Part shown: piece after piece, positions 45,015 to 55,773 of the stretch
Layout: every line of letters starts with the position of its first letter
How positions within the stretch are numbered: the stretch's first letter is position 1
Source: Theropithecus gelada
Taxonomy: Eukaryota; Chordata; Mammalia; Primates; Cercopithecidae
NCBI RefSeq assembly: GCF_003255815.1
Contig: NC_037670.1
Location: forward strand, 25,990,167 to 26,054,166
Reading direction: 5' to 3'
DNA length: 64,000 nucleotides
Notes under the pieces: generated by a model
The model's database searches: none
What the model saw: only the letters and a program-made list of their open reading frames with translations
What the model was told of the DNA's origin: nothing
Position numbers and translations under genes: made by a program

Positions 45015-45879
45015 TGAGTCACAATTCTCATTTTAAAGGTATATATTTAAAATTCCTCTTATAGCCTAGACTTTGCATCTTCAAACTTGTCAGTTTTAGG
45101 ATAATCGCTGGTGTTTTTTTTGTACTGAAAACTCAGCAACGAGTCTTCAGTCTATTCAGACAAAATGCGTAAAGTTTTTTGTGTCTTTAAACCCATGCTT
45201 AAATATCATATAGACATAACTAAGGTTCCTAAGAGGTAACGATGTGAACATTTGGGTTGCAGAAGTGTGAAACCTTGTTTTAAAATCCTGTCATTGAGAT
45301 CACTGCTGGAGCAAAGTGCACAGCAGGAGGTTTGGGGAGGAGGGTTCTGCAGAGTTGGCCAAGGATAAATCTCCCAGTCACTTTTTCCTAAGTGTGAGAC
45401 GGTAGCCATGTTAGCTGGGGATGCCAGTGAACTGAATGAATGAGTGAGAGAATGAATGGATGTCTAGCAATTGAAGTCAACCCACTCTTCCATGTCTTCT
45501 TGGCAGTGGTTCAATAAAATCTTGAAAGAGGTTGTTTTTTCCGTTCCTCCTAATCCTCCAGTGCTCCTACTATACACAAAAGACAAAGGAGAAGAGCAGG
45601 GAAATGAAGGCAGATCTGCCTGAGGCATGATCCCTTGAACACAGTGGCCAGCTCAGCCCTCACTGTGGCCCCCTGCCCAAGGTGGTGTCAGCTCAGAGTG
45701 AAAGCAATTCGCCGTCACCCAAGTGGACTGTCTCCCAGTCTCCAGTCCTTGACTGAGGAAATAAGCAAGAGGATGATGCTGTCAGCTGAACACGTGATTC
45801 TTTCCATCCTTTTTGACATGGGAATCAGGCTTCCCATGCCCTCATTGGTTTGTCTTTTTACACCTGCTTACTGGGCATC
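45015..45879. other. Unique sequence
   Basis: 'ctgaatgaatgagtgagaga' near 45431 may be an L2 tail. No gene is supported. Confidence 0.5.
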
Positions 45880-46860
45880 CTCACGTCCCAGGCGCTAGGG
45901 CTGGCACTAGTCCAGGCCGTGAAGTCGCCTCCCAGTCTGCACTCAGCATCCTACTTTCTGGTTTATATTTCCCCTCCACGGGGTCACCACCCGCAGAGCT
46001 GACTTCTGTTTTTTCTGTGCTTTTGGGGTCATCTAAAAGACAAAAGCTATCCAGACCCAAGAAACGCTTCAGGCTGTCCTTGGCATGAAGATGGAGCTTC
46101 ACCAGGGACGTGCCACTTTCTGTCCAGGAGCCTGCCTGCCTCTTGCAGCCATCAACCTGACATTCACGGTGCCCACAGCGCCCAGGCTGTTCATGCTGAA
46201 GGACGCGTGCAGGCCCGTGTGCCCAGCTGCCCTCAGCCCCCCCTTGGCATCTCAGGAGCCTGTGCTTGTTGGTGCCCAAAGTCCAGTGGGGGCTGAGGCA
46301 GGAGGGGGCTGGCATGTCAGCCCCACCCTGAGCATGTGCACACCTGGCTGGGTCATGACAGCGCCCAGGCTCGGCCACAACTTTGCTCCGAAATCAGAGC
46401 AGTGCCAGGAGCAGGGACAGGCCCTGCAGCAGGAGCAGGCACTTCTGAGCCTGTGGGGGGAGGGGGACTTCCTGGGGCCCCTGAGAGCGCAAGGATGTCC
46501 CAGTTGGCAGCCACGGCTGGGCAGCTGCAGCTGCGCCTGGGAGAGTGGAGCTCCAGTGCCTTCAACTCGGAAGGGGGCGTGGCTCTCACCTGTTCCCAGT
46601 TCCTGCCATCTCTGGGGAGGTGCAGCCCCAACCATGCCTCCTCCACTGCAGCTGGCGCGGGGCCTCACTGCCATCACTACCTGCCTCCTACTCCCCAAGC
46701 CATGGGAAGGGGCTGTCAGGCCACTGCTCCCTGGGCCCTGCCCCTTCCTTCGCCTCATTCCCGGTGGCCGAGGAGCCACCTTCTCACTGAGGGAGGGGTG
46801 CTGGTTGGTGGTCATCTCCGTGGATAACACAGCCTGGGTTTCGGTGGGACCCTGATGTGG
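45880..46860. other. GC-rich unique segment with long antiparallel reading frames, no gene accepted
   Basis: This is the least repeat-like and most GC-rich kilobase of the window. The plus strand is open for 256 codons at 46085-46855. The minus strand is open for 192 codons (46252-46830) and 165 codons (45881-46378), and a second plus frame for 163 codons (46336-46827). All overlap. Protein composition is rich in Ala, Pro, Gly, Ser and Leu with no recognisable domain, as expected when stop codons are scarce by base composition. CpG is not abundant enough by eye for a clear island. It could be a lncRNA exon or a regulatory element. Confidence 0.4.
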
Positions 46861-47084
46861 CTTGAGTCTGGCTTATTTTTGCTACCCTGTGAGTGCACTT
46901 TATCTGGCTTAGGTAGGATGGCTCTTTTTTATTTATTCATAAAATCCTGGACCCTATCATTTAACGAGCGTTTTTACTTTAAGCTTGAGGGAACTTGCAA
47001 CGTTTCGGATGTGCGACTTCTTCGTTATGCTTCTTTCTTTTAGATACATGGTATTATGTTTTCCCCTGCACTGTTTCTTTTTGG
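46861..47084. other. Unique sequence
   Basis: Nothing recognised. Confidence 0.5.
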
Positions 47085-47330
47085 GAAAGTGGAAAGAGTA
47101 TGGATTTGGGAGCCCAGCAGACCTCAGTTTAATCCTCTCAGTGGTGGCTGCTAGCTGTGTGGCCTTTAACACCTGACTCGCCCTCTCTGAGCCTCAGGTG
47201 TTCTGTCTGTAAAACAAAGATGCCACCTGCCCAAAGGATTGTGAGGATTAGAGATAGTGTGTGTAAAACAGATGCTGTATTAGAAGCTTTCTATAAATGT
47301 TCCTGTTGGTATCATAATTATTACAATGTT
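47085..47330 (+). repeat. MIR SINE, near full length
   Basis: 'agagtatggatttgggagcc', 'gctagctgtgtggcctttaa', 'ctctctgagcctcaggtgtt' and 'ttgtgaggattagagatagt' follow MIR through to 'gttggtatcataattattac'. Confidence 0.9.
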
Positions 47331-49222
47331 CAGATATGGCAGAGTTTAGACTGATAACACTGTTTATAGTAGGATTGACGACCCTGCAAAGAAGTGGTAG
47401 ATGCTGATGTGAAAGTGAAAGGTCAGAGGAAGTATTACTTTCCCATTTTTTCAGTGTAATATTCTATTCATACAAAAGAGTAAATGCAGCACAGGCGTTC
47501 CTTATGAAGCGTGGAAACAAAGTGGGCAGGATCCTATGTCTCTCATGGTCCTCTCTCATCCTCCCGTGCCCACACCCCTCTGGGGAACCCCTCTGCTAGA
47601 CCTGATGTTTAGCATTGAGGATGAACTTTTGCAAAACTTCAACCCGTTGAGTTGCTATAAACGTCCTGAGTCCAGATGGCAATCTGACTGTACTTATTCT
47701 CTCTTTAATTCATTCATTTAACAAACACGCCATGTGGATTCCCTCCAGTTTCTAGGTGTGCTGCCGTCCTTGTGTTTTTGTCTTTTGGAGCCTCCTAAGC
47801 TGCTGCTTCCTGCCAGTTTTGTAGGGACTCAAGTGTTTCGTCCTTGGTGTTTCTGACGTTAGCATCGACATTGCTTTATAATTTGTCGCAATCAGTCTTG
47901 AGGGCCATCCAACCATCCCCTGTGCTGTTAACAGGGACTCAAAACTAACTTGTCAAGGTGTCGTTTCCAGTCAATGCTAGGCCCACCACTATGAACTATC
48001 TTCTGGAGACGGTTTCAGATTTTCGCCTGTAAGGATAGCTGCAGTAAATGCCTGTATAAATGCGCAGCCCCGACTCCATCTTGATAAATGGCTAAATTAT
48101 CTCTTAATTGAGTACAAGCAAAATACAATGAGAGAAAAAGAGAAGTGTTCCAACACTGCCGCTCCTCCAAGGGAAATGAAGTGCTCTTTCATGTCTGTTT
48201 TTTAAAAGTGGGTTTAATGACACCGTTGTGTGGCTAATGCTGGGGAAACACACGCCCTCCCCCAGCGCAGGCGCGTAATAACGCTGTTTAAGCCCGCTTG
48301 TGAAAAAGGCCTTCCCTTGCCGTTCCATGCAGTGTTTCTCATGTGATTACTTGGACAACCTAATGGAAAAATATTTTGGCTGCAGGTGTCACAAGTGACA
48401 CACTGGCCCCTCTCTCCCCAGTGTGTAGGGACAAAAGCGGGTTCTTTAAGACCTGCACTTTTAATGAACCGTCTTATTTTAGACACTCAGAATCTAATAG
48501 TGTGCCTTTTGGTGAAGTTGTTGAGAATTTTAATGCATTTTAGTTCTCATTCATCACGGCCTATGTGCTCCTCGCGGGAGGGTCTTTAGAAATAGGATTA
48601 ACTTCTAGAGGAATGCATTAGCCATGCCACAGAAGTAGGCAATGTGCTAACTAGTCTGATAGATTGCTCCAACCTTCAAATCCTTCTGGCCGCCCCCCTC
48701 CCCGACTTTTTTCCCTTTATTGACAGCTTCTCATTGAATGGCTAGAAGCATTAGTGTATTTAGGAGTTAGATGTTTTGTATGATCCTAGGCTGATCTCAT
48801 ATTCCCTTTCTGAAATTAATTCGACACTGCTTTACATGTTAATCCGCAAAGGATTGATTTGGAGAAGGTCAGAGCAGTGCAGCCTCAGAAAATGGAAGAA
48901 AAGCTCCACTTAGAACAGCTCATTTCAGTTCCCAGACCTAAGCCTGGCTGCCTTTTCATTGTGACCCTTAGCCAGCTGTAGGCGGCTTGGACATCTCGCA
49001 GAATACATCAAACAGTAGGGTTTGATGTGTAGGATCGTTGGACTAATTAAGTTTAGCTTGGTTAACCAATTGCAGTTTGCAAATTGAACAATTGCACTTT
49101 GAAAGCTTCTGACACAATAGAACACAGAATCTTCTTTTTAGGCATAAACATTCCCAATAATGGAGTAGTACTTTTTGAAAGAAGCTTATACCAAATCCAC
49201 ACAGTTTGGATGTCTCTAACGT
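47331..49222. other. Unique sequence, possible conserved non-coding element
   Basis: About 1.9 kb with no Alu, L1 or MIR recognised. It contains retained CpGs ('gcgcaggcgcgtaataacg', 48264-48282) and a perfect 7-bp-arm palindrome at 48386-48401. No frame has a domain. Confidence 0.5.
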
Positions 49223-49334
49223 AAAGTTCGTTTCACTGGTAACAGAACTCTAGTCTCCTTTATTCCAGGAATTGCATGATGTCAAAGGCAAGAAGCCCCC
49301 GTGCAGTGGGTGGAGAAGCAGGCGGAGGAGTGGG
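49223..49334 (+). repeat. Inverted duplication, arm A (112 bp)
   Basis: From 'aaagttcgtttcactggtaa' to 'gcaggcggaggagtggg'. The reverse complement of 51950-52061 aligns without gaps, with about 11 mismatches in 112 (about 90%). It does not resemble a repeat family I know. Confidence 0.9.
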
Positions 49335-50400
49335 ATGAGGGAGAGAAATGCCGGTGGGTGGAGGATAGGTGAGTGCTGGAGAATTAGGCGATCTCACATC
49401 TTAGAAGAAAATGTTTTTTAATCTTGAGCCATAGTCAGACAAATGTTGGCGAACTGATTACAACTATGGCATAAGATATGTGATGATTTTTAAAAGATGA
49501 AAACCCAGAAAATCAAATTAAGGTGAATGCAGGATCATTTGGTGGAAAGACTCAGTTTTACAGGGAAGAACAGAGAAACCGATTAAGACCAGGCTGAGCA
49601 AAGACATAAATGATTACGACCAAAGTAATTCCAAGTGCGAATAAAAAGAAAAAATACCAATGTTTATAATCTACCTTTATATCGAAGGATTGCATGTTAG
49701 TTGCTTTTTCGTTTTGAAAAGAGTATGGTATGTAATGCATCCGTTATCTCTTGCTTCCACCTTCCACTCTAATCAAGTCTTCATCTTCGTCGAATGCCTA
49801 CTCTTTGCTTTGAAAAGTTCCTGCAGCAGCCTGCTGTACTGTAGCCAGACCAGGTTGCTCTGCATGGCAGAGGGAAGCCAGCTTTAATCTTGGCCACTGA
49901 AAGTCTTACTGGGATCTGAGCTGTGCTCACAGCTGACTCCTCTGATCCTTTGCTGAAGTACTTAGTATCATCACAAGGCTTTTCTTAGAAGGTTACCAGT
50001 CATGGGAAAGGAAATTTTTACCACCGGTTTCCCTAACACCTGTGAATGTAAGACAAGAAGCAGGGAGGACTTACTAGATTCCTGGTGGCTGCGGGTTTCT
50101 TGCCTTTGGAGCTGTGCTGTGTATCTGCACTTCCTGAAGTCAGCGTTTCCGATAGCTCATTTTCTATATCTACAACACATTTCTTTGGCCGCATTGGCTT
50201 ACCCATACAACTGTGTGTCCTGGGACCTCAGTAGAGGCTTGGCTTGATTACTAGAATGGCTGAGTGGTAGAAGGCAATCCAGAGAAGGATGGCAAGTCCC
50301 CAGCTTCAGGGTAACATTGAGCAATTCAGAGCTTCATGCAAAGTAGCAAAGAAACAGTAACTACAGTGACAAGGTATTAACAGGCGACGTTACTGAACTT
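49335..50400. other. Unique sequence
   Basis: No gene or repeat recognised. Confidence 0.5.
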
Positions 50401-50830
50401 CTGTGTATTTCCTAGACATACTTTATGAAATTTTCCCCCACAACAACCTAGTGACAGTCACACTTTTTTTTTTTTTTTTTTTTTTTAGATAGGGTCTTCC
50501 TTTGTCAACCAGACTGGAGTGCAGTGGTGTGATCACAGCTCACTGCAGCCTTGACTTCCCAGGCTCAAGTGATCCTCCCACCCCAGCTTCCTGAGGAGCT
50601 GGAACTACAGGCATGCACCACCGTGCCAGGCCTGGCTAATTTTTAAAATGTTTATAGAGACGGGGTCTCACTATGTTGCCCCAGCCAGACATACTTTTAT
50701 AGATCCCCTTTTACAGATGTAAAAACTGAGGCCAAGAGTAGTATGGAACCCAGGGAGACAGTGTTGGAGCAAGAATTCAGCACAAGTAGTCTGACTCTGG
50801 CACTCTTAACCATAATACTTCAGAGCCCCC
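50401..50830 (-). repeat. MIR SINE, antisense, split by an Alu
   Basis: 'ttcccccacaacaacctagt' lies left of the Alu. 'gatccccttttacagatgta', 'aaaactgaggccaagagtag' and 'tagtctgactctggcactct' lie right of it. Order and spacing fit one MIR. Confidence 0.8.
50464..50686 (-). mobile_element. Alu (AluJ-type), antisense, head-truncated
   Basis: T-run of 22, 'agatagggtcttcctttgtc', then the right monomer and part of the left. It stops at 'tatgttgccccagcc', lacking the last roughly 80 bp. Confidence 0.92.
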
Positions 50831-51552
50831 TGAGTTAAAAAAAAACAATTCCCTACAAGTTAAAACCCAGACCGGTGTCCACATTGACTAGATGACTAGT
50901 GGAGACATCCTATTCCGTATAATCAATTAATTGAGTAGTGGAATTTCTTGGGTGGGAGAATTGTAGGCTTCTATGAATGACAAGAATAATTTCCATTTTC
51001 CTAATGACTTTGTTTCTGTCTTGAGTCAAAGGTCTCAAGGAACCAGTAAAAATGTCATGTATTTGCCCTGGAGTCTCAGTTGACCATCCTTGGCCTATGT
51101 AAACGCCCTGAACTAGAACAACTTTTCTCCAGATAACTTTTGGAAAGTGATGCGAGTACCTGTATTGGTGTGTATATAAGCACACACATCTCTAAGGGTC
51201 AAACCATGACCAGGTCCCGAAGTCTCAAATCACTTTTTAGGAGCACCAATTTGATGGATTCTACGCAACTTATCCCCCATCTTTACTTGTTTGTCCATAT
51301 GTGGCAAGGCATTTGTGTTGGATTTTTAAGCGTACTGCTGTGTTTCTCAGTGATAATATGAGAAGCATGCATGTCTACAATTGTTTACTGCTTTTGCTGT
51401 GTGTGCATTTTTTGTTGTTGCTGTTGTTGCTCAGAACTCATGTCTTAGTATGGATGACGATAGCGGTTATTTCCCACAGTGCAGAATTAGAAGGAACCTC
51501 AGAAGGGACCAAATCTTTGTATTTCACCTTCACTGTTAGAAAAGCTTCATTG
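50831..51552. other. Unique sequence
   Basis: No gene recognised. A (ttg/ctg)n patch lies near 51411-51431. Confidence 0.5.
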
Positions 51553-51857
51553 AGGCCAGGTGTGGTGGCTCACGCCTGCAATCCCAGCACTTTGGGAGGC
51601 CGAGGCGGGCAGATCATTTGAGGCCCGGAGTTCGAGACCAGTGTGACCAACATGGTGAAACCCTGTCTCTACTAAAAATAAAAATAAAAAATTAGTGGGA
51701 TGTGGTGGCATATGCCTGCAATCTCAGCTACTCAGGAGCCTGAAGCAGGAGAATTGCTTGAACCCGGGAGGCGGAGGTTGCAGAGAGCCGAGATTGCACC
51801 ACTGCACTCCAGCCTGGGTGACAGGCGAGACTCCATTTAAAAAAAAAAAAAAAAAAG
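51553..51857 (+). mobile_element. Alu (AluS-type) with target-site duplication
   Basis: It runs from 'aggccaggtgtggtggctca' to 'ggcgagactccatttaaaaa'. 'aaagcttcattga' before and 'aaagattcattga' after flank it. Confidence 0.95.
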
Positions 51858-51949
51858 GCAAAGCAAAGATTCATTGATCCCTGGCCTCCTTCTTCCCCTC
51901 AGCCACACATCCACACACTCACATGGCCTTCCCTGGCCCTCACAGGGCC

Positions 51950-52061
51950 CCCACTTCTCCACCTGCTTCTCCACCCATTGCACTGGGTCTTCTTGCCTTT
52001 GACCCCATACAATTCCTGGAATAAAGGAGGCTGGAGTTATGTTACCAGTGAAACGAACTTT
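51950..52061 (-). repeat. Inverted duplication, arm B (112 bp)
   Basis: Its reverse complement matches 49223-49334 from 'aaagttcgtttcactggtaa' to 'gcaggtggagaagtggg'. Arm B lies between an Alu tail and a MER5A-like element, and its inner edge coincides with the start of that element. Confidence 0.9.
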
Positions 52062-52206
52062 GAACCAGCAGTATCAGCATTGTCTGGAGAGGGATTATAA
52101 ATGGAGAATTCCAGACTCCACGACCCTATCCAATCAGAACCCACATGTTAAATTAACAAGGTCCCTGGGTGATTTGTATGCACGTTAAAGTTTGTAAAGG
52201 ACCACA
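52058..52206 (-). repeat. MER5A-like hAT-Charlie fossil
   Basis: 'ttgaaccagcagtatcagca' then 'ccaatcagaacccacatgtt', 'gtccctgggtgatttgtatg' and 'cacgttaaagtttgtaaagg' fit the complement of MER5A (accagcagcatcagcatcacc ... gatgcacgctaaagtttgag). Confidence 0.75.
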
Positions 52207-52365
52207 TGGAATTCTACCAAAATAAGGAAGGCCTTATTTTCTCCTTACATTTTCCCTACTCTCACCTCTACCCCTTCTTAGAGCTGCCTTTTCTCTACTT
52301 CCTGAACTACCAGAAAGAGGTAAAGGTGTTAATTTCTCATTCTCCATATTATGAATGTTTTGCAT

Positions 52366-52550
52366 AGATTTGCCAGGTAAAATCCAGGATGCCCTGTTCA
52401 TTTTGAGTTTCAGATAAACAACAGATAGCTTTTTAGTATAAGTATATCGCATGCACGGTTTGAGACATACTAAGAAGTTATCTGTTGTTCATCTGAAATT
52501 CACATTTAAATGGGCATTCTGTATTTTTATTTGTGAAATCTGACAGCCCT
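52366..52550. repeat. Fold-back (palindromic) DNA element
   Basis: Left arm 52371-52447 ('gccaggtaaaatccaggatg', 'tttcagataaacaacagata', 'gctttttagtataagtatat') pairs with right arm 52464-52545 ('gacatactaagaagttatct', 'gttgttcatctgaaattcac', 'gggcattctgtatttttatt'), with a loop of about 15 nt. I recall this hairpin as a repeated mammalian element but cannot name it with certainty. Its transcript could form a long stem. Confidence 0.8.
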
Positions 52551-53820
52551 AGTTGGAAGAAAATGATAGTATAGCCCTTTTGAGGAGAAAGTGACAATAG
52601 ACAAAGTATACAAATGATTTTGGAGGGGGAAACCTGGAGAGTCCACCATTTACCTCCCTGGCAAGTACCTTGAAAGGGGTGGGATTTGGGGTTTTGAGTA
52701 AGATGTCAGAAGGATCTTTCTCCTTACGTAGGTGGTAGTGCGTTTGGGGGAGAGGAGGAGGAGGTGAGGACAGTGACCACTGATGATGAGAAAACTCTAT
52801 TCTATTCTTTCTGAGCCTCCAAAGACCACCACACGAATTAAGCCCTACTCTGGGAAACCCACGCTGACCTAGCACTGGGGGCACATTTTTCCACCAGGTG
52901 GCTTTAGGGAGGGACCTGGCAGAATCGAAAATTTGGAAGAGAAAATGCTCTCCATGTGAGTGTTTTCATTTCTACAGGGTTTGAGTTTGGGCTTATTATG
53001 TCAGATTTGACTATTAAGTTTTCTTATTTGATGAGGAACACGAAGCTCTCGTTTATTGGCCTCATTAGGTGAAGGTATTACAGGTGTTTCTAAAACAGCT
53101 TGTGACCTAATATTTCTTATTGTTAGGTAGTTCCAGATGATGGAGTTTGACGAAAATGCCCCAAAGCAATGAAACTCAGATTTAAGGTTTCAACATTTGC
53201 CGTGACTCTCTGCTTTTTATGTCATTTAATAAGTTGTACATACATATTCTAAGGGAAATTATGAGCCGCCTGATTCATTACACATTTTTCCAACTTGTAA
53301 TTGTGTTGGCATCAAATGTTGGCATCCTTTGAAAGAAACTGGCATATTACTTGATCATTGTAAATCTCTCAGTACTTTTAACAAAATGGCATTAGAACCA
53401 TTTTCTTAAAAATTTGCTTTCTCCCATGATCCCTGCTTGGGAGATAGGCAGTGTTGGTAGAATTCTTTCAGAACTCATTTGAAAAACTCAACCTTTCAAG
53501 AACGAGTCTTCTTGCTATTGGCATACTGACCTGAAAAACATAAATAAGAATGTCTGTGGAGTTCAGGCATGAGTGAGATTATTACAGGAAATTATGTCGT
53601 GGAAGAAATAGAAGCTAGAATATTAAAATACCAGTTGTTTGGCTGCGTGTTTGCGTTGCTTAGTATCATGAGCAAGTTTGTTCAGAGGAATGCTGACTAA
53701 ATTTATAGTCTGGTGAAGTGACATTCCTAGTTACAGCAAAATTATCCATGTGGTTTACGTATTTGCAAATATGCATAGCATAATATTGCCAGAAAACAGG
53801 AACCCAAGGCTTCTGGTAGA
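52551..53820. other. Unique sequence; candidate CTCF/E-box motif at 52891
   Basis: 'ccaccaggtggcttta' at 52891-52906 matches the CTCF core and contains the E-box 'caggtg'. No gene is seen. Frame 52549-52884 (111 codons, minus) has no recognisable domain. Confidence 0.45.
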
Positions 53821-54127
53821 TCTTTTCTTTTCTTTTCTTCTCTTTTTGAGACAGAGTCTTGCTCTGCTGCCCAGGATGAAGTGTAGTGGCACGATCACAG
53901 CTCACTGCAACCTTGAACTCCTAGGCTCAGGCAATCCTTCCACTTCAGCCTCCCAAGTAGCTGGGACCATAGGCACATAGCACCATGCCTGGCTAATTTT
54001 TTTATTTTTAACAGAGGCAGGGTCTCACTTTGTTGCCCAGGTTGGTCTTGAAATCCTGGACTCAAGCCATCCTCACACCTCGGCCTCCCAAAATGCTGGG
54101 ATTACAGGTGGGAGCCACTGCGTTGGC
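53821..54127 (-). mobile_element. Alu (AluJ-type), antisense
   Basis: A (tttc)n tail precedes 'tgagacagagtcttgctctg'. It ends 'gagccactgcgttggcc'. Diverged throughout. Confidence 0.93.
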
Positions 54128-54262
54128 CCTGACTTTTTTCTTTTTAAAAGGAGGAAAAGTCAGATGTGAAAAATTTAGTATTTTTTTTCCTCTATTTTTT
54201 CTGTATATTGGTATGTTGTCTCTGGCTTGCTCTTTCATATATAATTTCTTATTTTCATTTTT
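54128..54262. other. Unique spacer between two Alus
   Basis: T-rich, no gene. Confidence 0.5.
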
Positions 54263-54567
54263 CTTTTTTTTTTTTTTTTTTTTTTTTGAGACGGAGTCTC
54301 GCTGTGCTCCCAGGCTGGAGTGCAGTGGCGTGATCTCGGCTCACTGCAAGCTCCGCCTCCCAGGTTCACGCCATTCTCCCGCCTCAGCCTCCCAAGTAGC
54401 TGAGACTACAGGCGCCCGCCACCACGCCCGGCTAGTTTTTTGTATTTTTAGTAGAGACGGGGTTTCACCATGTTAGCCAGCATAGTCTCGATCTCCTGAC
54501 CTCGTGATCCACCCGCCTCGGCCTCCCAAAGTGCTGGGATTACAGGCTTGAGCCACCGCGCCCGGCC
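54263..54567 (-). mobile_element. AluY of the Old World monkey (AluYR) type
   Basis: It is close to a consensus young Alu. It carries 'cgcccggctagttttttgt' and 'caggcttgagccaccgcgcc', shared with the element at 9527. 'ttcatttttc' at 54254-54263 and 54568-54577 is the exact target-site duplication. Confidence 0.94.
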
Positions 54568-55220
54568 TTCATTTTTCAACATACTAAATTTGGTGAAGAG
54601 TACTGTGTCTGTTTTTTGAGGAAATAATTTTCTTAGCAATTTAAACAAACGAAGTCAAAATAATGAGAGCTATATTTTTGAGCTTATAAAGACTCATAAA
54701 AGTGATTTGTAAACTTATTTTTAAAACTAACATTCTAAGACATGATTTGCTAGATTTCAGTGATAATTTAGGCATTTCATTCTGCAGCTGACAGTTGATC
54801 AAAAATCAAAGGATAAAGTGTACCATAAGTGACAGAAAGGATATGGGGCATTAAAGTTTTAGCTAACATACTCTGTGTGTTAGAAAAATGATAGATAATT
54901 CCATAGTAGGTAGGTGTTTTCCTCCCTCTGCGTGAGATTTGTTGAGAATCTGTTACCTCCCAGTTTGATCAGACTCTGAGAAGGATAGAGAGAGGAGATT
55001 TGATACAAAGTTGATTCTGCAAAACCTCAGTAGCGGCTTTCACCTTGACCTGGCTGTACACACACCTCAAGCCTCTGGCTTTGTAAAATGGTGCGCTTCC
55101 TCGTGTTTGTGAGGCGGGTCTGTGACTCCTGCAAGTTCTTCTTGAGCAGAACGATTATGTGAGGTGGAAGGAGCTGCCCGGTGTCCTAGGGGTCCCAGCT
55201 AGTCCACAACAACGAAGACT
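54568..55220. other. Unique sequence
   Basis: Nothing recognised. Confidence 0.5.
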
Positions 55221-55345
55221 CATAGGATGCCAAAGCAGGAAGAAGACTTGGTGAGCTTTTCCCCAATCCCCGGGTTTTACAGGTTAAGAAGCTGAGACCC
55301 AGAGAGATACAGTGTCTCTCCCTGATCATTCAGCAAGTGAGTGGC
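55221..55345 (-). repeat. MIR/L2-like fragment
   Basis: 'ggttttacaggttaagaagc', 'tgagacccagagagatacag' and 'cattcagcaagtgagtggct' resemble the antisense MIR core. Confidence 0.6.
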
Positions 55346-55459
55346 TGGGTCACACCAGCCGCTGCAGCCCCCGCTCCTGGTCCTCCGCCCTTCGGCCACG
55401 TCACACCGTCCGCAGGCATGGTGTTCAGTAGCAGCTGAGGCCACCGAAGCAGGCATTTT

Positions 55460-55773
55460 TAAAATTTTTTTTATTTTTATTTTTATTTTTTTTGAGACGG
55501 AGTCTCGCTCTGCTGCCCAGGCTGGAGTGCCGTGGCCGGATCTCGGCCCACTTCAAGCTCCGCCTCCCGGGTTCACGCCATTCTCCTGCCTCAGCCTCCC
55601 GAGTAGCTGGGACTACAGGTGCCAGCCACCACGCCTGGCTAGTTTTTTGTATTTTTAGTAGAGACGGGGTTTCACCGTGTTAGCCAGGATGGTCTCCATC
55701 TCCTGACCTCGTGATCCACCCACCTCGGCCTCCCAAAGTGCTGGGATTACAGGCGTGAGCCACCACGCCCGGC
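55460..55773 (-). mobile_element. AluY/AluYR-type, antisense, with target-site duplication
   Basis: Low divergence. It carries 'gtggccggatctcggcccac' and 'ctggctagttttttgtattt' of the AluYR group but the ancestral 'ggcgtgagcc'. The tail is (ttttta)n. 'aagcaggcatttt' flanks both sides (55447 and 55775). Confidence 0.93.

Noticed and set aside
46085..46855. 256-codon reading frame as a protein-coding gene
   Set aside because: Equally long frames overlap on the opposite strand, composition is GC-driven, no domain or splice context is visible, and no promoter or polyadenylation signal is evident. Kept only as a lead.
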